Positions 1 through 10,300 of a stretch of 51,984 bases of DNA are shown one piece after another. The stretch spans positions 1 through 51,984 of the forward strand of contig NZ_JAFZKX010000013.1 of NCBI RefSeq assembly GCF_017551775.1, read 5' to 3'. Position numbers and translations under genes: made by a program. Source of the DNA: Fibrobacter sp. (lineage in GTDB: Bacteria; Fibrobacterota; Fibrobacteria; Fibrobacterales; Fibrobacteraceae). Numbering within the stretch: position 1 is the first letter of the stretch; each line of letters opens with the position of its first letter. The notes under the pieces were generated by a model. It worked only from the letters and a program-made list of their open reading frames with translations, did not search any database and was not told where the DNA came from.

Positions 1-1
1 C

Positions 2-163
2 ACGGCACACGGCCTCAAGTTCACCGAATTCAAGGTCGGCTACCACGAAAAGAAGCTCGAGAACATCTGCTCCAAGTACGCGAACCCCGTGTTCAAGGCT
101 CCGGCAGACCTCGGCGCCGTCATGGACATCTTGAAGAAAGAAATGGCAGAGAGAAGGCGCTAA
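2..163 (+). CDS. thrC: Threonine synthase, C-terminal end (partial)
   Basis: Only the last 53 codons are inside the window and the gene starts upstream of base 1. The frame reads TAHGLKFTEFKVGYHEKKLE and ends at a TAA at 161-163. The TAHGLKF segment, followed by a short helical tail with a conserved-looking PADLGAVMDIL stretch, matches my memory of the C-terminus of the shorter PLP-dependent threonine synthases, which convert O-phosphohomoserine to threonine. The catalytic lysine would lie outside the window, so no active site can be checked. Another PLP fold-type II enzyme is possible. The family call rests on a short tail only. Confidence 0.5.
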   Translation, partial: TAHGLKFTEFKVGYHEKKLENICSKYANPVFKAPADLGAVMDILKKEMAERRR

Positions 164-190
164 TAGCGTCATCCTGACGCCGCTAGCAAT

Positions 191-241
191 TGTCATCCCC
201 GCTGTCATTCTGGAGCGAAGCGATAGAATCACGGGGATCTC
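191..241. repeat. Intergenic repeat-like hairpin
   Basis: An inverted repeat, ATCCCCG at 195-201 and CGGGGAT at 232-238, encloses GTCATTCTGGAGCGAAGCGA. Similar short 'GTCAT...GAGCGAAG' strings are scattered through Fibrobacter intergenic DNA, as I recall. Only this copy is clear here, apart from a related-looking insertion in the gene at 41097-42839. Function unknown. Confidence 0.35.
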
Positions 242-263
242 CTTTTTAGCAGCAATTACAGAA

Positions 264-296
264 AAGAACCCGACATCAAGTCGGGCTCTTTTTTTT
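264..296 (+). terminator. Rho-independent terminator after the threonine synthase gene
   Basis: Stem CCCGAC (269-274) and GTCGGG (280-285), extended by AAGA/TCTT, is followed by a run of eight T. It ends transcription of the upstream plus-strand gene before the A+T-rich block. Confidence 0.8.
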
Positions 297-322
297 AGTT
301 TGTACAGAATAAAAAGTCAAAA

Positions 323-1042
323 TTATTTTATGCCATCATATCTCACACCTTCCATTTTTTTTACAAATGGATATAATTTCCATGAAACGCAGTAATATGC
401 AAACCTCGATGATTTATTATAAACATAAAATTTTTGCGGCTGACAATAAGTGTTATTTTCCACAACAATTGCCACCTCAACCTCCGTGAGATCAGGCAAA
501 TGCAATTCATCAATAAGATCCCAATAAGTATTTTCACGCTTACCCACTTCTTTCGTAAGTCTTTCCCCTTGCGTTTTTGGATCATCAGGAGATCTCCACC
601 GAACCCTCAACTTAGCCGGGTCATTCAAGACTCCTTTTTTTAAAACAATTCTTTTCGCATGGTTTTCTGGAGCCTTAAAATTCACCTTAGACACAAGCGA
701 AAAATTTTCTTCTTTTTCTTCAACTATATTAATAGTAACGTCCGAATTAACAACATTTCTTAAATGCTCTAAATAAAGAAATTCGAAACTGCGCTGTAAC
801 AAATTTCTGCGGTTTGTTACCACCAAACGAATTGTGCACCTCTTCCATTGCTGAAATGAATTCCGAATATCCCCCAGATTAATCGTCAGTGTTTGACCTT
901 TACGCAAGCCAGACGATTTCCAATTATTTACGATATCTGCAGAACCAGAGGATAGCGTAACTATTTTTCCATCAACGAGCAAATTTACGTTATAAGATTC
1001 ATTACCATTATTCGTTAAATAAATTTTTTTTACAATATCCAT
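323..1042 (-). CDS. Hypothetical protein, 239 aa, at the left edge of the A+T-rich island
   Basis: I do not recognise this protein. It is 239 aa, lacks a signal peptide or membrane segment, and is rich in alternating hydrophobic and polar residues typical of beta-sandwich folds: an N-terminal stretch KKIYLTNNGNESYNVNLLVD, then a Thr/Ile-rich half, then a basic segment near residues 130-170. The start at 1042 is the only ATG near the 5' end; an AGAGAG stretch about 8 bases upstream is a weak ribosome site. It is as A+T-rich as the four plus-strand genes that follow and is divergently transcribed from them across about 245 bases, so it may belong to the same transferred unit. Whether it takes part in their function is unknown. 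Confidence 0.65.
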   Translation of the reverse strand: MDIVKKIYLTNNGNESYNVNLLVDGKIVTLSSGSADIVNNWKSSGLRKGQTLTINLGDIRNSFQQWKRCTIRLVVTNRRNLLQRSFEFLYLEHLRNVVNSDVTINIVEEKEENFSLVSKVNFKAPENHAKRIVLKKGVLNDPAKLRVRWRSPDDPKTQGERLTKEVGKRENTYWDLIDELHLPDLTEVEVAIVVENNTYCQPQKFYVYNKSSRFAYYCVSWKLYPFVKKMEGVRYDGIK

Positions 1043-1287
1043 CAGAATACACTCTCTATCATAGTTTATTTGTATCTAACTTAACATAACTTTTTTTTCA
1101 AAAAAACACCAAAAGTAATCATTATTTTACGCAATATATTTGTTTTTCACATCTCTTGTATGCAATATTTTATGCAAATTCATCCAAAAATGTTTAATTT
1201 ACTAAACATTTACTTTATTACTTTTTATTTATTATATTACTTTGTTAGTCGCTATCTTTTACTAAACCTTCCCAATTTACATACTAT
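1043..1287. promoter_or_regulatory. Divergent A+T-rich intergenic region, probable promoters for both arms of the island
   Basis: The 245 bases between the minus-strand gene and the plus-strand cassette are very A+T-rich, with repeated TTTACTTTATTAC-like strings around 1199-1260. Several TATAAT-like hexamers fit on both strands, so I cannot choose a single promoter. No Shine-Dalgarno sequence is visible before the ATG at 1288. Confidence 0.35.
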
Positions 1288-3802
1288 ATGAGCAACGAGC
1301 AGAACAAAGAAAATATCACCGAAGGGACCTCCAACCCTATTTCAACAATAGCAGAAATATTAAAGTTCGCCGGTGAAATAATACTTTCCTCAGAAGAAAA
1401 AAAACGATTCAGAGGATTTTTCTACAAAAATAAGAACTCAATGCCTCCAGGCCTTTAACGATTTTATCGACGCCATCAGTACGTGGAAATCCGACGAAAG
1501 CGACAATTCCGAAACCAATGCGTTAGGAATTATCAGCAGCCTTCCCAGCAATATTGAAAAAAATAATATTTCCAAAAACACATCAAACACAAACAATTCC
1601 GCAACAAGCAAAAAGCGACTGTTATCAATTCCAATCAACAAACAACTTGATTTAGAAATCCTCAAGTTCAGCAACTCCGCTATCGACCTCGAAATCGAAG
1701 ATAAAGATTTCATCGCTTATCTCAGGACAGCCTTTACCGTCGACATCAAAGGAATCACCCTATCGCTCTCCAATTGTGGCGTCGGAATAAGGTTTAAATC
1801 GCTACTAGACCAAAGCAAATCCACAAATATCGAAGCCATCCTCAAATACCCCAATGGAATCGGCATAGGCATAGACGTGAATGCCGTAAAAGGTGCCGGC
1901 ATTATTCAATGGGAAAAAAATCGATTTTCCAGTGCCGTAGAACTAACAATTCTCGAAAAATTCAGCGCAAGCACAATGTTTGTCATCGCCACCAAGCCAT
2001 TCTCGCTCATGGCGGCGCTTAACACCGAATTCAACCCGGGGATCCAAATTGGAATGGGATTTGCCATTACAGGCATTGGAGGCTCCCTAGGCATAAACCG
2101 AGGCTTGGACGTCGACAATTTGACCAACGCCGTTTACGATGGAAGCCTTTCCTCCATCCTTTTTGTAAGGGACATCAAGAAAAACTTCGACAAAGTCCTT
2201 GCAAACGTAGATAAATTCTACCCCATAAGGGACGGGCAGATGTATTTCGGACTGCTCGCCCAAATTACCTGGGGAACAAAAGCCCTTTTCAAGGCGGATG
2301 TCGGTCTATTTATCCAGGCTCCAGAACCGCTAACCATCATCCTTGCCGGCGTTATCCATGTAAAAATCAAAGAATCGTTGGACAAGCTACTTGCAATCAA
2401 TGCAGACTTCATCGGAGCAATCCAGTTTGATAAAGGAATTTCTCTTGACGCATCTTTGTTCGACTCCCAAATCGTCGGCTTAGACTTGTATGGCGACATT
2501 GCGATGCGCATTTACTGGGGTGGCGAAACCAAGGGATTCGTCCTTACCGTCGGAGGATTCCATCCACAATACAAGCCGGATTCAGGATTCAACCTTCCCG
2601 CCTTAAAACGCGTCGGCCTAAAATTGGATTACAAAATCCTCAAGATGTCGCTCGACACCTACTTTGCAATAACATCGAATACAGTGCAATTCGGGGCAGC
2701 CTTCTTTATGTGTATTGGCTGGGAAAAATTTGGCATTACAGGCAACGCCGCTTTCAACGCCTTGTTCCAATTCAATCCCTTCGCCTTTACGGTCGACATG
2801 TCCGCCGGCCTCGCCGTAAAACTTGGCCGTTGTACACTTTGCGGCATCTCGCTCGCATTCGAGCTGTCCGGTCCCGCTCCATGGCATGCCAAGGGCTGTG
2901 CTGAATTTTGGGTCGTCATTAAAATCAAGGTCAATTTCAACCTTACATGGGGTAAAACGAACAAAGGCCAAGCCATTGCCCCCACCAATGTATACGCCTT
3001 GTTCCACGATGAATTCTCCAATAAGGAAAAAGAGAAATCAAACTGGACAGTAATCTCGTCTGACCAGACAGACAACATGGTTACCCACATATCTTTCGAT
3101 AACCTCGGATTAATCATCGCACCAAACGATACCATAGTATTCAACCAAACAGCCGTACCATTCGACCAAGACATGGATTTTTACGGAGAAAGCAAGATAG
3201 ACGATTTTTGCAAGTTGGAACTGGAGAACGTCTATATCGGAGATGCCCCAATTAAAGAATTAAAAAAAGAGAAATCCTCTTTTGCGCCCAGCCTCATAAC
3301 AAAAATGAGTGACAAAGAAAAGCTCTCAAAAAAATCCTACGAAAATATGAATAGCGGATTCCAAGCAGGCGACATATTCCAAAAAGTCTCCGGAAAAATT
3401 GAAGAAAAAGAAATAAAAAAAGAAAAGAATTACATGACAAGTTCTGCCGAATTCGAACGCTGGAAAAATGGAACATCAAAAAACAAAAACATTAATATTC
3501 ATAAAATCGTCAATCGAGCCACTCAACCCATGGCCACATCAAAAAAATTCAGCATAGAAAACCGAATAAAAAACATCAAAACGTCTCAAGCCAAAGATTC
3601 TACGCGCACAGAGAAAGAGGTATTTCCCAGTATTATAAGGGTTATTCAGGAAACAACGAAGAATCTGCCCCAAAAAGATTCTTCAGAAAGTCTTCGTCCC
3701 CCCAAAAAAGGCATAACCTTAAAGGCTTCGTACAACAGGAGTTCCGTCGGCATCGAAAGATACATCAAACAGATGAACGAATTAATCCGCATCAAACCTT
3801 AA
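1288..3802 (+). CDS. DUF6603-like protein, first gene of the giant-protein cassette, with an apparent frameshift
   Basis: Coding spans 1288-3802 in two frames. The first 56 codons (1288-1458) begin MSNEQNKENITEG. The second frame is open from about 1382 to 3802 but has no ATG before a GTG at 1877. Removing one base from the eight-A run at 1397-1404 joins them into about 837 aa. The middle part (window about 1990-2960) contains GFAITGIGGSLGINRGL and a long series of amphipathic beta strands, which I associate with DUF6603, a family of unknown function. The tail contains FAPSLITKMSDKEKLSKKSY and is Lys/Ser-rich and probably disordered. No signal peptide or catalytic motif is seen. It lies 50 bases upstream of the next gene. 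The frameshift may be an inactivating indel, an assembly error, or slippage-dependent expression. Confidence 0.6.
1397..1404 (+). other. Eight-A run at the frame break of the DUF6603-like gene
   Basis: The run AAAAAAAA follows GAAG and lies where the N-terminal frame (from 1288) and the main frame (open from about 1382) overlap. One extra A relative to an A7 run would explain the break. Runs like this are prone to polymerase slippage and to homopolymer sequencing errors. Confidence 0.6.
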
Positions 3803-3852
3803 ACGAATTAAATCTGAGCAACGATAGAATTTTGCCAAAACAAGAGTCCCTT

Positions 3853-6800
3853 ATGAACAACCAAACCTATTTTTCTCCCTGGGTTAGAAAAGGCTTAGGC
3901 CTCCACATTAACGAAAAAGATCTTCTTGGTCTAGATTGCCAAAACTCTCTAATAAAGAATCGTCCAACAGTTACTGTATCGGCAGAAATCTGCGGATACA
4001 AAGACAAAGAGGGAAAAGTAAAAGAAACAAGATACGAAAGCAAGGAAATCAGCATTGCAGGCCCTGGCGATGTATTGAATATCACAACCAAAGCTATTAA
4101 ACACGTATTTCCTGAATCGAGTAACGGGACAATTGTCGTAAATCATCGTCCATACATCGAATTTTGGGAACCCGATTTTGCCTGGCGCTATACCCCAGCT
4201 TGCGCCAATGAAGGCAATCTGCGCCCATGGATCGCACTCGTTGTTTGCGAAGAGGGCAAATACAATATCGAGCAAAACAAAGTCACATTCGTTGTAGACT
4301 CAGAAGAAGAATACAAAAAAATATTCCCAGACCCAAAGGAAATCTACAAATCAGCACACGCACAAGGCGACTCCGATGAAGATGTAACCTTTTGCCGCAT
4401 CCTTTGCCTAGGGGGGGCCTCTTTTAAAGAGGAAAATTCCATTTTTGGAAAAGAATCAAAATATTTCAGAGCTTTTCTTATTCCAGTCTTCGAAGTCGGA
4501 CGCCTCAGAGGGCTAGGTTATAGTGAAGATATTTTGAGTACAACCCCAGCCCAAGCCCCCGCTTGGGAAGAATCTTGGGCAAGACAAAAAGGAAAGAAAG
4601 ATTCCTTAGTTTTTCCCTTTTATTACTCATGGACTCTCCAGCCCAAAGGAAAATCGTTTAATCAACTGGTTCAAGAACTAAAGCCTAATAATGATGTTGA
4701 AGATGGAATCTACATCGATGTTACCGCCCTAGGAGAGGGGCTTTCGTGTAAATCAAGCGATACCCCTCAAAAAAACGGAACCATCTGCATGCCAGCCGCT
4801 TTAGGGCCAACAAGCGACAATCCCGAAGAAGCATTTCCATCACAGGGAACTAATCTTTACAAAAATTTGAAAAATTTACTATCCAGGAACCCAGTCTTTA
4901 GCGAGAACAAAGAAATAATAAACGAAATAAGTTACAACGCAGAAAAAGACAATGAAGATCCTTGGATCGTTCCTCCCGTATACGGAGCTAAACACGTTCT
5001 TGCGACATCTTTAGAAAGTAACGATACCCCCCCGTGGTTAAAGCAAATCAACCTAGATTTGCACCATAGGGCGGCTGCAGGGCTCGGAAAAAAAGTGGTA
5101 CAAAGGCACCAAGAAGAGTTCGTACACCGAGCCTGGGAACAAGTCGAATTTGTAAAGAGCATAAATGCCGACTTAAACCAAAAGATGCTCAGCGTAAATG
5201 TTCAGAAATCCATACAGAAGCATAACTATAAATGGTTAGAATCAGAGGCAGACAAAAAGAAGTTATTAGCAAGGCTGATAATGAACCTTCCGCTCATGCG
5301 AGATGTGGGCTCCGGAAGCGATGAAAATAGCTCCAGCTCCATTTCAAAAATTCTCACCAAAAAAGGAATTCCCCAATCCTTTGCAACTACATCATTTTTA
5401 AGAAGAACTGGAGATATCTTTAAACACAGCAAAGAAGATACAACCGAAACCAGTTCCCTAATGGAAAGAATCGCCGAAAATCAAACGTACACCATTCCAG
5501 TTGCCAAAGACTTGATAAAAGCGCCATCCTTTAGTGATTTAACAAATTTCTTTTCAAAGCTAGTAAGGCTTCTTGACAAAAAGGAAGGCCTTCTCAACAC
5601 TGCTGAAATATTTTCAAAATTTTCATGCGCAAGTTTCAACCGCCAGGATTTTGGGCAATACAATAGCGCATTTTCCATCAGGACAATGATGTCATTTTCC
5701 AACAAAACTTCCTCCAGTTCCGATAGTATGTACGCACTCTGGGATAGGTCTAATTGTGCAGGAGAAGACAACAATGCGGCACACATGTCATTCGATACCG
5801 CTAGATTTAATTCATCGGTAGGATGGATAAAGAAGAAAGGAAAGAGTAGTATAAAGGACTACAGGGAGCCTCGAAATATTTATCTTGGCAAAGGTTCTTC
5901 CCCACAGCCTATAAATAATGGAGACAACTATGATGTCATCGCTTTGGAAACATCCAAATTCAAAAAGACTTTTCCAAAAGCAACCAAATCTATTGTTAGA
6001 ATTCAGGACAAAGATAAGGATATTTGCCTCCTCTTTGTAAACAGGGATGAAATACAAAAGCAAAACAGCCCAATAAAAAAATTCTTTATGCTGTATGATA
6101 AAGAAAAAAAAGAAATAAAAATGCCATCCCGATATCCATCCAAAGATGAGTGGAAAAAAGAAGCCCAGACAAAGCTCTGCAATGGGGAAAACAACTCTGA
6201 GGTTCGAATCTATTTAGAATACTTATACTGTTACTATTTTAATCCATCCTACATTCTCGCCGATGCAGAACTCATTTCAAACACCGAATTTGTTGAAGAC
6301 TTTAATATTCAGGTCATTCACAATTCTCTGGTATCACTTTGGAGTAAAATTCAATCTATCAAGCAGAGTAGTCCTAGCAGCAGTTCAAACAACAATGGCA
6401 ACAACAATGATAACGAGAACGAAACGAATGCAAAAATTGAAATACTTGTCAAAAGTTTGATAAACTCTAAAACCAACGAATATATTAATAAAAAGATTGA
6501 GAAATACTTCAATATATTCTTGAACAATCCAGAATCAATCAAGAAATATAAAGCAAGCCTTTCAACATCCAAATACCCCATTATGGCCTATCCGATTTTC
6601 CCGGAGCCAACCTATTACTACCTAAAAGCAATTTCTGACGAATTTATTTTACCGGGAATTGATGACATTGAAAACAATACAATATCAATGTTCAAAAACA
6701 ATCCAACCTTTATCGAATCATTCCTTTGCGGAATGAATACAGAAATGGGCAGAGAATTGCTATGGAGAGAATACCCGACAGATCAACGAGGCTCCTATTT

Positions 6801-7332
6801 CTGCAAATTTTGGGATACAGACGTAAGCATTGATGACATCAAAGACGATAACTACTTTGATGTAAAATCGCTACATGATTGGAAAAATGATATCGGACAT
6901 AATCATCTTGGCAATAAAGGCGATCTGCTTGTTTTTGCAATAAGGGGAGATTTGATGAAAGCCTACCCCGACACAAAAATAACCCTCAGAAAAGCTTATT
7001 ACGACGCCACTGCACATAACGAATTAAAACTCGTGACAGACGATAACCTTCCCGACAATATACTTGAGCCTACATCACAAGCTTTCATTCGAGACGACAT
7101 CTACATTGTAAGTTTCGATATAAGCCCAGACGATGCCATCGGCACATTCAATACAAACCGCAATATAAATAGCGGATACTTTTTGTCCTTTGAAAAAAAC
7201 ATCGAAAATACCGAGTTCAAAGCAAAAGTTTCTCCATCTAGCAATTTGTCCAATGCAGCCCTATTCGCAACAGAACATTTAGTAACAGCCGAAATCTACA
7301 ACATACACGTCTCAACCTTAATCAGTGAATAG
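3853..7332 (+). CDS. Cassette protein 2, large uncharacterised protein of 1159 aa
   Basis: Function unknown. The N-terminus begins MNNQTYFSPWVRKGL; RPTVTVSAEI, IAGPGDVLNI, PYIEFWEPDFAWRYTP and LRPWIALVVCEEG follow within the first 150 residues. I recall this order (PW-R-GL, GPGDV, PDF-W-YTP, RPW-LVV) from long hypothetical proteins of scattered bacteria that occur beside DUF6603 genes. There is no signal peptide or transmembrane segment and no recognisable enzyme motif. A Ser/Asn-rich low-complexity patch lies near window 6370-6425. I chose the ATG at 3853 over a TTG seven codons earlier because it directly precedes the conserved-looking start. The stop at 7332 is four bases before the next gene's ATG, so translation of the two is probably linked. 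Confidence 0.7.
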   Translation: MNNQTYFSPWVRKGLGLHINEKDLLGLDCQNSLIKNRPTVTVSAEICGYKDKEGKVKETRYESKEISIAGPGDVLNITTKAIKHVFPESSNGTIVVNHRPYIEFWEPDFAWRYTPACANEGNLRPWIALVVCEEGKYNIEQNKVTFVVDSEEEYKKIFPDPKEIYKSAHAQGDSDEDVTFCRILCLGGASFKEENSIFGKESKYFRAFLIPVFEVGRLRGLGYSEDILSTTPAQAPAWEESWARQKGKKDSLVFPFYYSWTLQPKGKSFNQLVQELKPNNDVEDGIYIDVTALGEGLSCKSSDTPQKNGTICMPAALGPTSDNPEEAFPSQGTNLYKNLKNLLSRNPVFSENKEIINEISYNAEKDNEDPWIVPPVYGAKHVLATSLESNDTPPWLKQINLDLHHRAAAGLGKKVVQRHQEEFVHRAWEQVEFVKSINADLNQKMLSVNVQKSIQKHNYKWLESEADKKKLLARLIMNLPLMRDVGSGSDENSSSSISKILTKKGIPQSFATTSFLRRTGDIFKHSKEDTTETSSLMERIAENQTYTIPVAKDLIKAPSFSDLTNFFSKLVRLLDKKEGLLNTAEIFSKFSCASFNRQDFGQYNSAFSIRTMMSFSNKTSSSSDSMYALWDRSNCAGEDNNAAHMSFDTARFNSSVGWIKKKGKSSIKDYREPRNIYLGKGSSPQPINNGDNYDVIALETSKFKKTFPKATKSIVRIQDKDKDICLLFVNRDEIQKQNSPIKKFFMLYDKEKKEIKMPSRYPSKDEWKKEAQTKLCNGENNSEVRIYLEYLYCYYFNPSYILADAELISNTEFVEDFNIQVIHNSLVSLWSKIQSIKQSSPSSSSNNNGNNNDNENETNAKIEILVKSLINSKTNEYINKKIEKYFNIFLNNPESIKKYKASLSTSKYPIMAYPIFPEPTYYYLKAISDEFILPGIDDIENNTISMFKNNPTFIESFLCGMNTEMGRELLWREYPTDQRGSYFCKFWDTDVSIDDIKDDNYFDVKSLHDWKNDIGHNHLGNKGDLLVFAIRGDLMKAYPDTKITLRKAYYDATAHNELKLVTDDNLPDNILEPTSQAFIRDDIYIVSFDISPDDAIGTFNTNRNINSGYFLSFEKNIENTEFKAKVSPSSNLSNAALFATEHLVTAEIYNIHVSTLISE

Positions 7333-7336
7333 CAAA

Positions 7337-10300
7337 ATGAGCGACATACAAGAATTTGACAAAATCCTTTCAAAGATTCCTCAAACATCCCCCCTGTTTC
7401 TCTTTCCCTTGAGACTGGAGACACATTTTAGCCCTAGTAATCCAGGAAAGAAAAAACAGCTTCGCGTCAGGATTATCCCCGACGAAGCGCTTTTGAAATA
7501 TAAAAAAGAGTCCTTGACATCCGATGAAAAAGAAGACGGGACATTCTTCTGGTTCCAGTGGTATATTGCAAGCGGTGATGAAGAACGCGAATATGAAGCA
7601 TGGGAGAATCTTTGTTCTAAGTATCCCGTCCACCGAGCGGCATGGATTTGCAGAACTTTAAGGCCAAAAGATATAGTAAACTATCGAAAAGGTGGTGTCC
7701 AATTTGGCAATCGTCCATATGTCGGGATGGAAGAAATTGAAAAAAAATGCTCAGCTATATACGAGACACTCGAAAAAATCTCATTCAATGAGCTTGACGA
7801 TGTAAAAAAAACAGAAAATACAAAAAGTAACTTCGAAATTCAAATTAATGAAAATCTCGAATCAATCCAAGGTAATATAGGCGACATAACGACATACATA
7901 AAAAAGCGCAAATTTATCGTTGATTATCTTTGTGACACAGTTTATAACATGGCCGTTTATTTAAATCAGCGCCTTGATTATTACGAAATTATCTACCAAA
8001 AACACCCAGATTTAAAATCGACCAATTCTATTCAACTATGGGATGCCGACTACAGTCTTTTAAATGCGGTTAAGGAGGATGTTAAAGACCTTATCAATAA
8101 ATTAATCGATAAGAAAAAATCTCTTTCAGATGTAATCAATCAGTGCCGAAAAGACAATCCCAATTTTTTCCCAAATTGCCAAGTCGACGATAACCCAAAT
8201 TCAAACTTTAATTTTCCAACAGCCGAATTATTTCCCAATCAATTCTTATTTATCGGAGAAACCAAAACAGATAAAAAGATTATCTACAAATTGTCCAAGT
8301 ATAAAGTCAAAAAAGATTGCATAAGCACCTTTTTTGACTTACAAAAAGATACTCTTAATCAAGAAGCAACCGAGCTAGAATTTGACGAAAAAGCCAAATG
8401 GCTTGTCGATTATAAAGCCGCCGAAGACATGGGGATGGCGATAACAATTGACCTTGACGATTCCGTCAAAGGGTTCAATTTTATCTATGTGCTAGGAATA
8501 AAAGAAGAATACTCTAGCGATACTTTTGAAAAGTTATTTAATGGGCACAACTACAATACATCTTCGCTTCAATTTATTCCCGCCCGTACCAAGACAAATA
8601 TTGTCGAAAAGGATTCATGCGCATCAGAATCTCTCAGTGAAGAAGATTTGATGCGTAAACGCTACGAAATCGAAGTCAACGACTATTACATAAACGAAAA
8701 AAGAAATGATGCAAACGTCATTTCAGAATTATTTGCAGGAGAAAACATCTATAACAATTGTTTTGGACACATCGCAAACTTTGACTTAAAGCAGGATCAT
8801 GAAACAGGGCAAGCATACAGTCTCCTTTGGACGGTCTTAAATGAATCAGAAATTATTGCATCGTTTAACAAAGACATCTATTCTTTCCTTAAACACTTTA
8901 TAAAAAACAATCTTCGAGCCTGCGGGAAATTTCCCTCTATAAGAATTGACAATCTCCCGTACGGAATCCTTCCCGTATCGGACTTTCAAAGAATCTGTAA
9001 CGATTTTTACAAGAATCGAAAAATAATCTTCAAGACACGCACATTTGCGGAAGCAGGATTTTTATTAAACGATTTGGTTGCCTTAGCAAACAAATGGAAA
9101 GATTTACGCAACAAGGAACAGATTTCAGCCCCCTTCAAAGGAAACAACGCAGAAAAAGACTACCTTAAGATGGCAGGGCAAACGCCCTATTCCATTTCAT
9201 TTTCTGAAAGAAAACTCATCCATTCGCCTTTATTAGAAGAAAATACACCAGATAAATTAAATTCGACAACAAGTCAGTTTTCACAAAAAATATTTGGACA
9301 AAGCAGTATTTTCAACGAATTAATTAGTCGTAAATTATTTTCTGCCGAACCAATCAAAGAGGCGGTCAATGAATATTTAGACGAATCCGGCAATTCAGAA
9401 ATTTTTGAGAAAAACGAAATAACAAAAAAATTAATAAGAGCCTTAACAACAGGAGAAAACAAATTCACCGACGACATCGAAGTCGCAAAAAAATACGTTG
9501 GTGAATTCCTTGACCTTTTTACATACAGAATAGACGCCTGGTTCAGTGGAATTCTCGACTACATCAGGACAGAAAACCGACTTACCCCATCCTTTTTAGG
9601 AGCCTATGGTTGGGTTTTCGATTTAAATGAAGGAAATTCAAAGTCCGATAGCGACCACTTTATATTGGCGCCGTCATTACAGCATGCCTTATCTGCTGCT
9701 GTTCTAAGAAGCGCTTATACAAAATCAATAAAAGATAAACAAGATAGTCACATTTGTGTCAACCTGTCATCTATGAGAGTACGGCAGGCCTTAAGACTCA
9801 TAGACGGAATAAAGATCGGCATGTCCATGAGCGTTGTTCTTGGATGCGATTTAGAGCGATATCTGCACGACGCCTCAAATCTATACAATATTGAACTAGA
9901 CCGTTGTATCATCCCGTTACGAGAGGAATTTCCTCAAATCAACAATATAGACTCTCAAACAGATGAAGCACATAGCTATATAATGCAAGTCATTAATGGG
10001 GAAGCGCTGCTTGATACTATAATCAATCATAAAAATTGGAAATGGGAACAGACAACCTCCAAATGGTTAGAAACAAACGAAGGTTCTATTAATTGGATAA
10101 GAGGTCTTGATCTTAAAGACGAGAAAGAGAAGAGCGCTTTCTTCAAAATCATAGAACGCTTGATGGATTCTTATGACGCATTGAACGATTTATTGCTTTC
10201 AGAGGGTGTTCATCGTCTGGTTATGGGCGACAAGGAATCATTTGCTGCCATTGGCAATTTTATCGCTACAGGTGAGGGGGGAGTTCCAGAACCAGAACTC

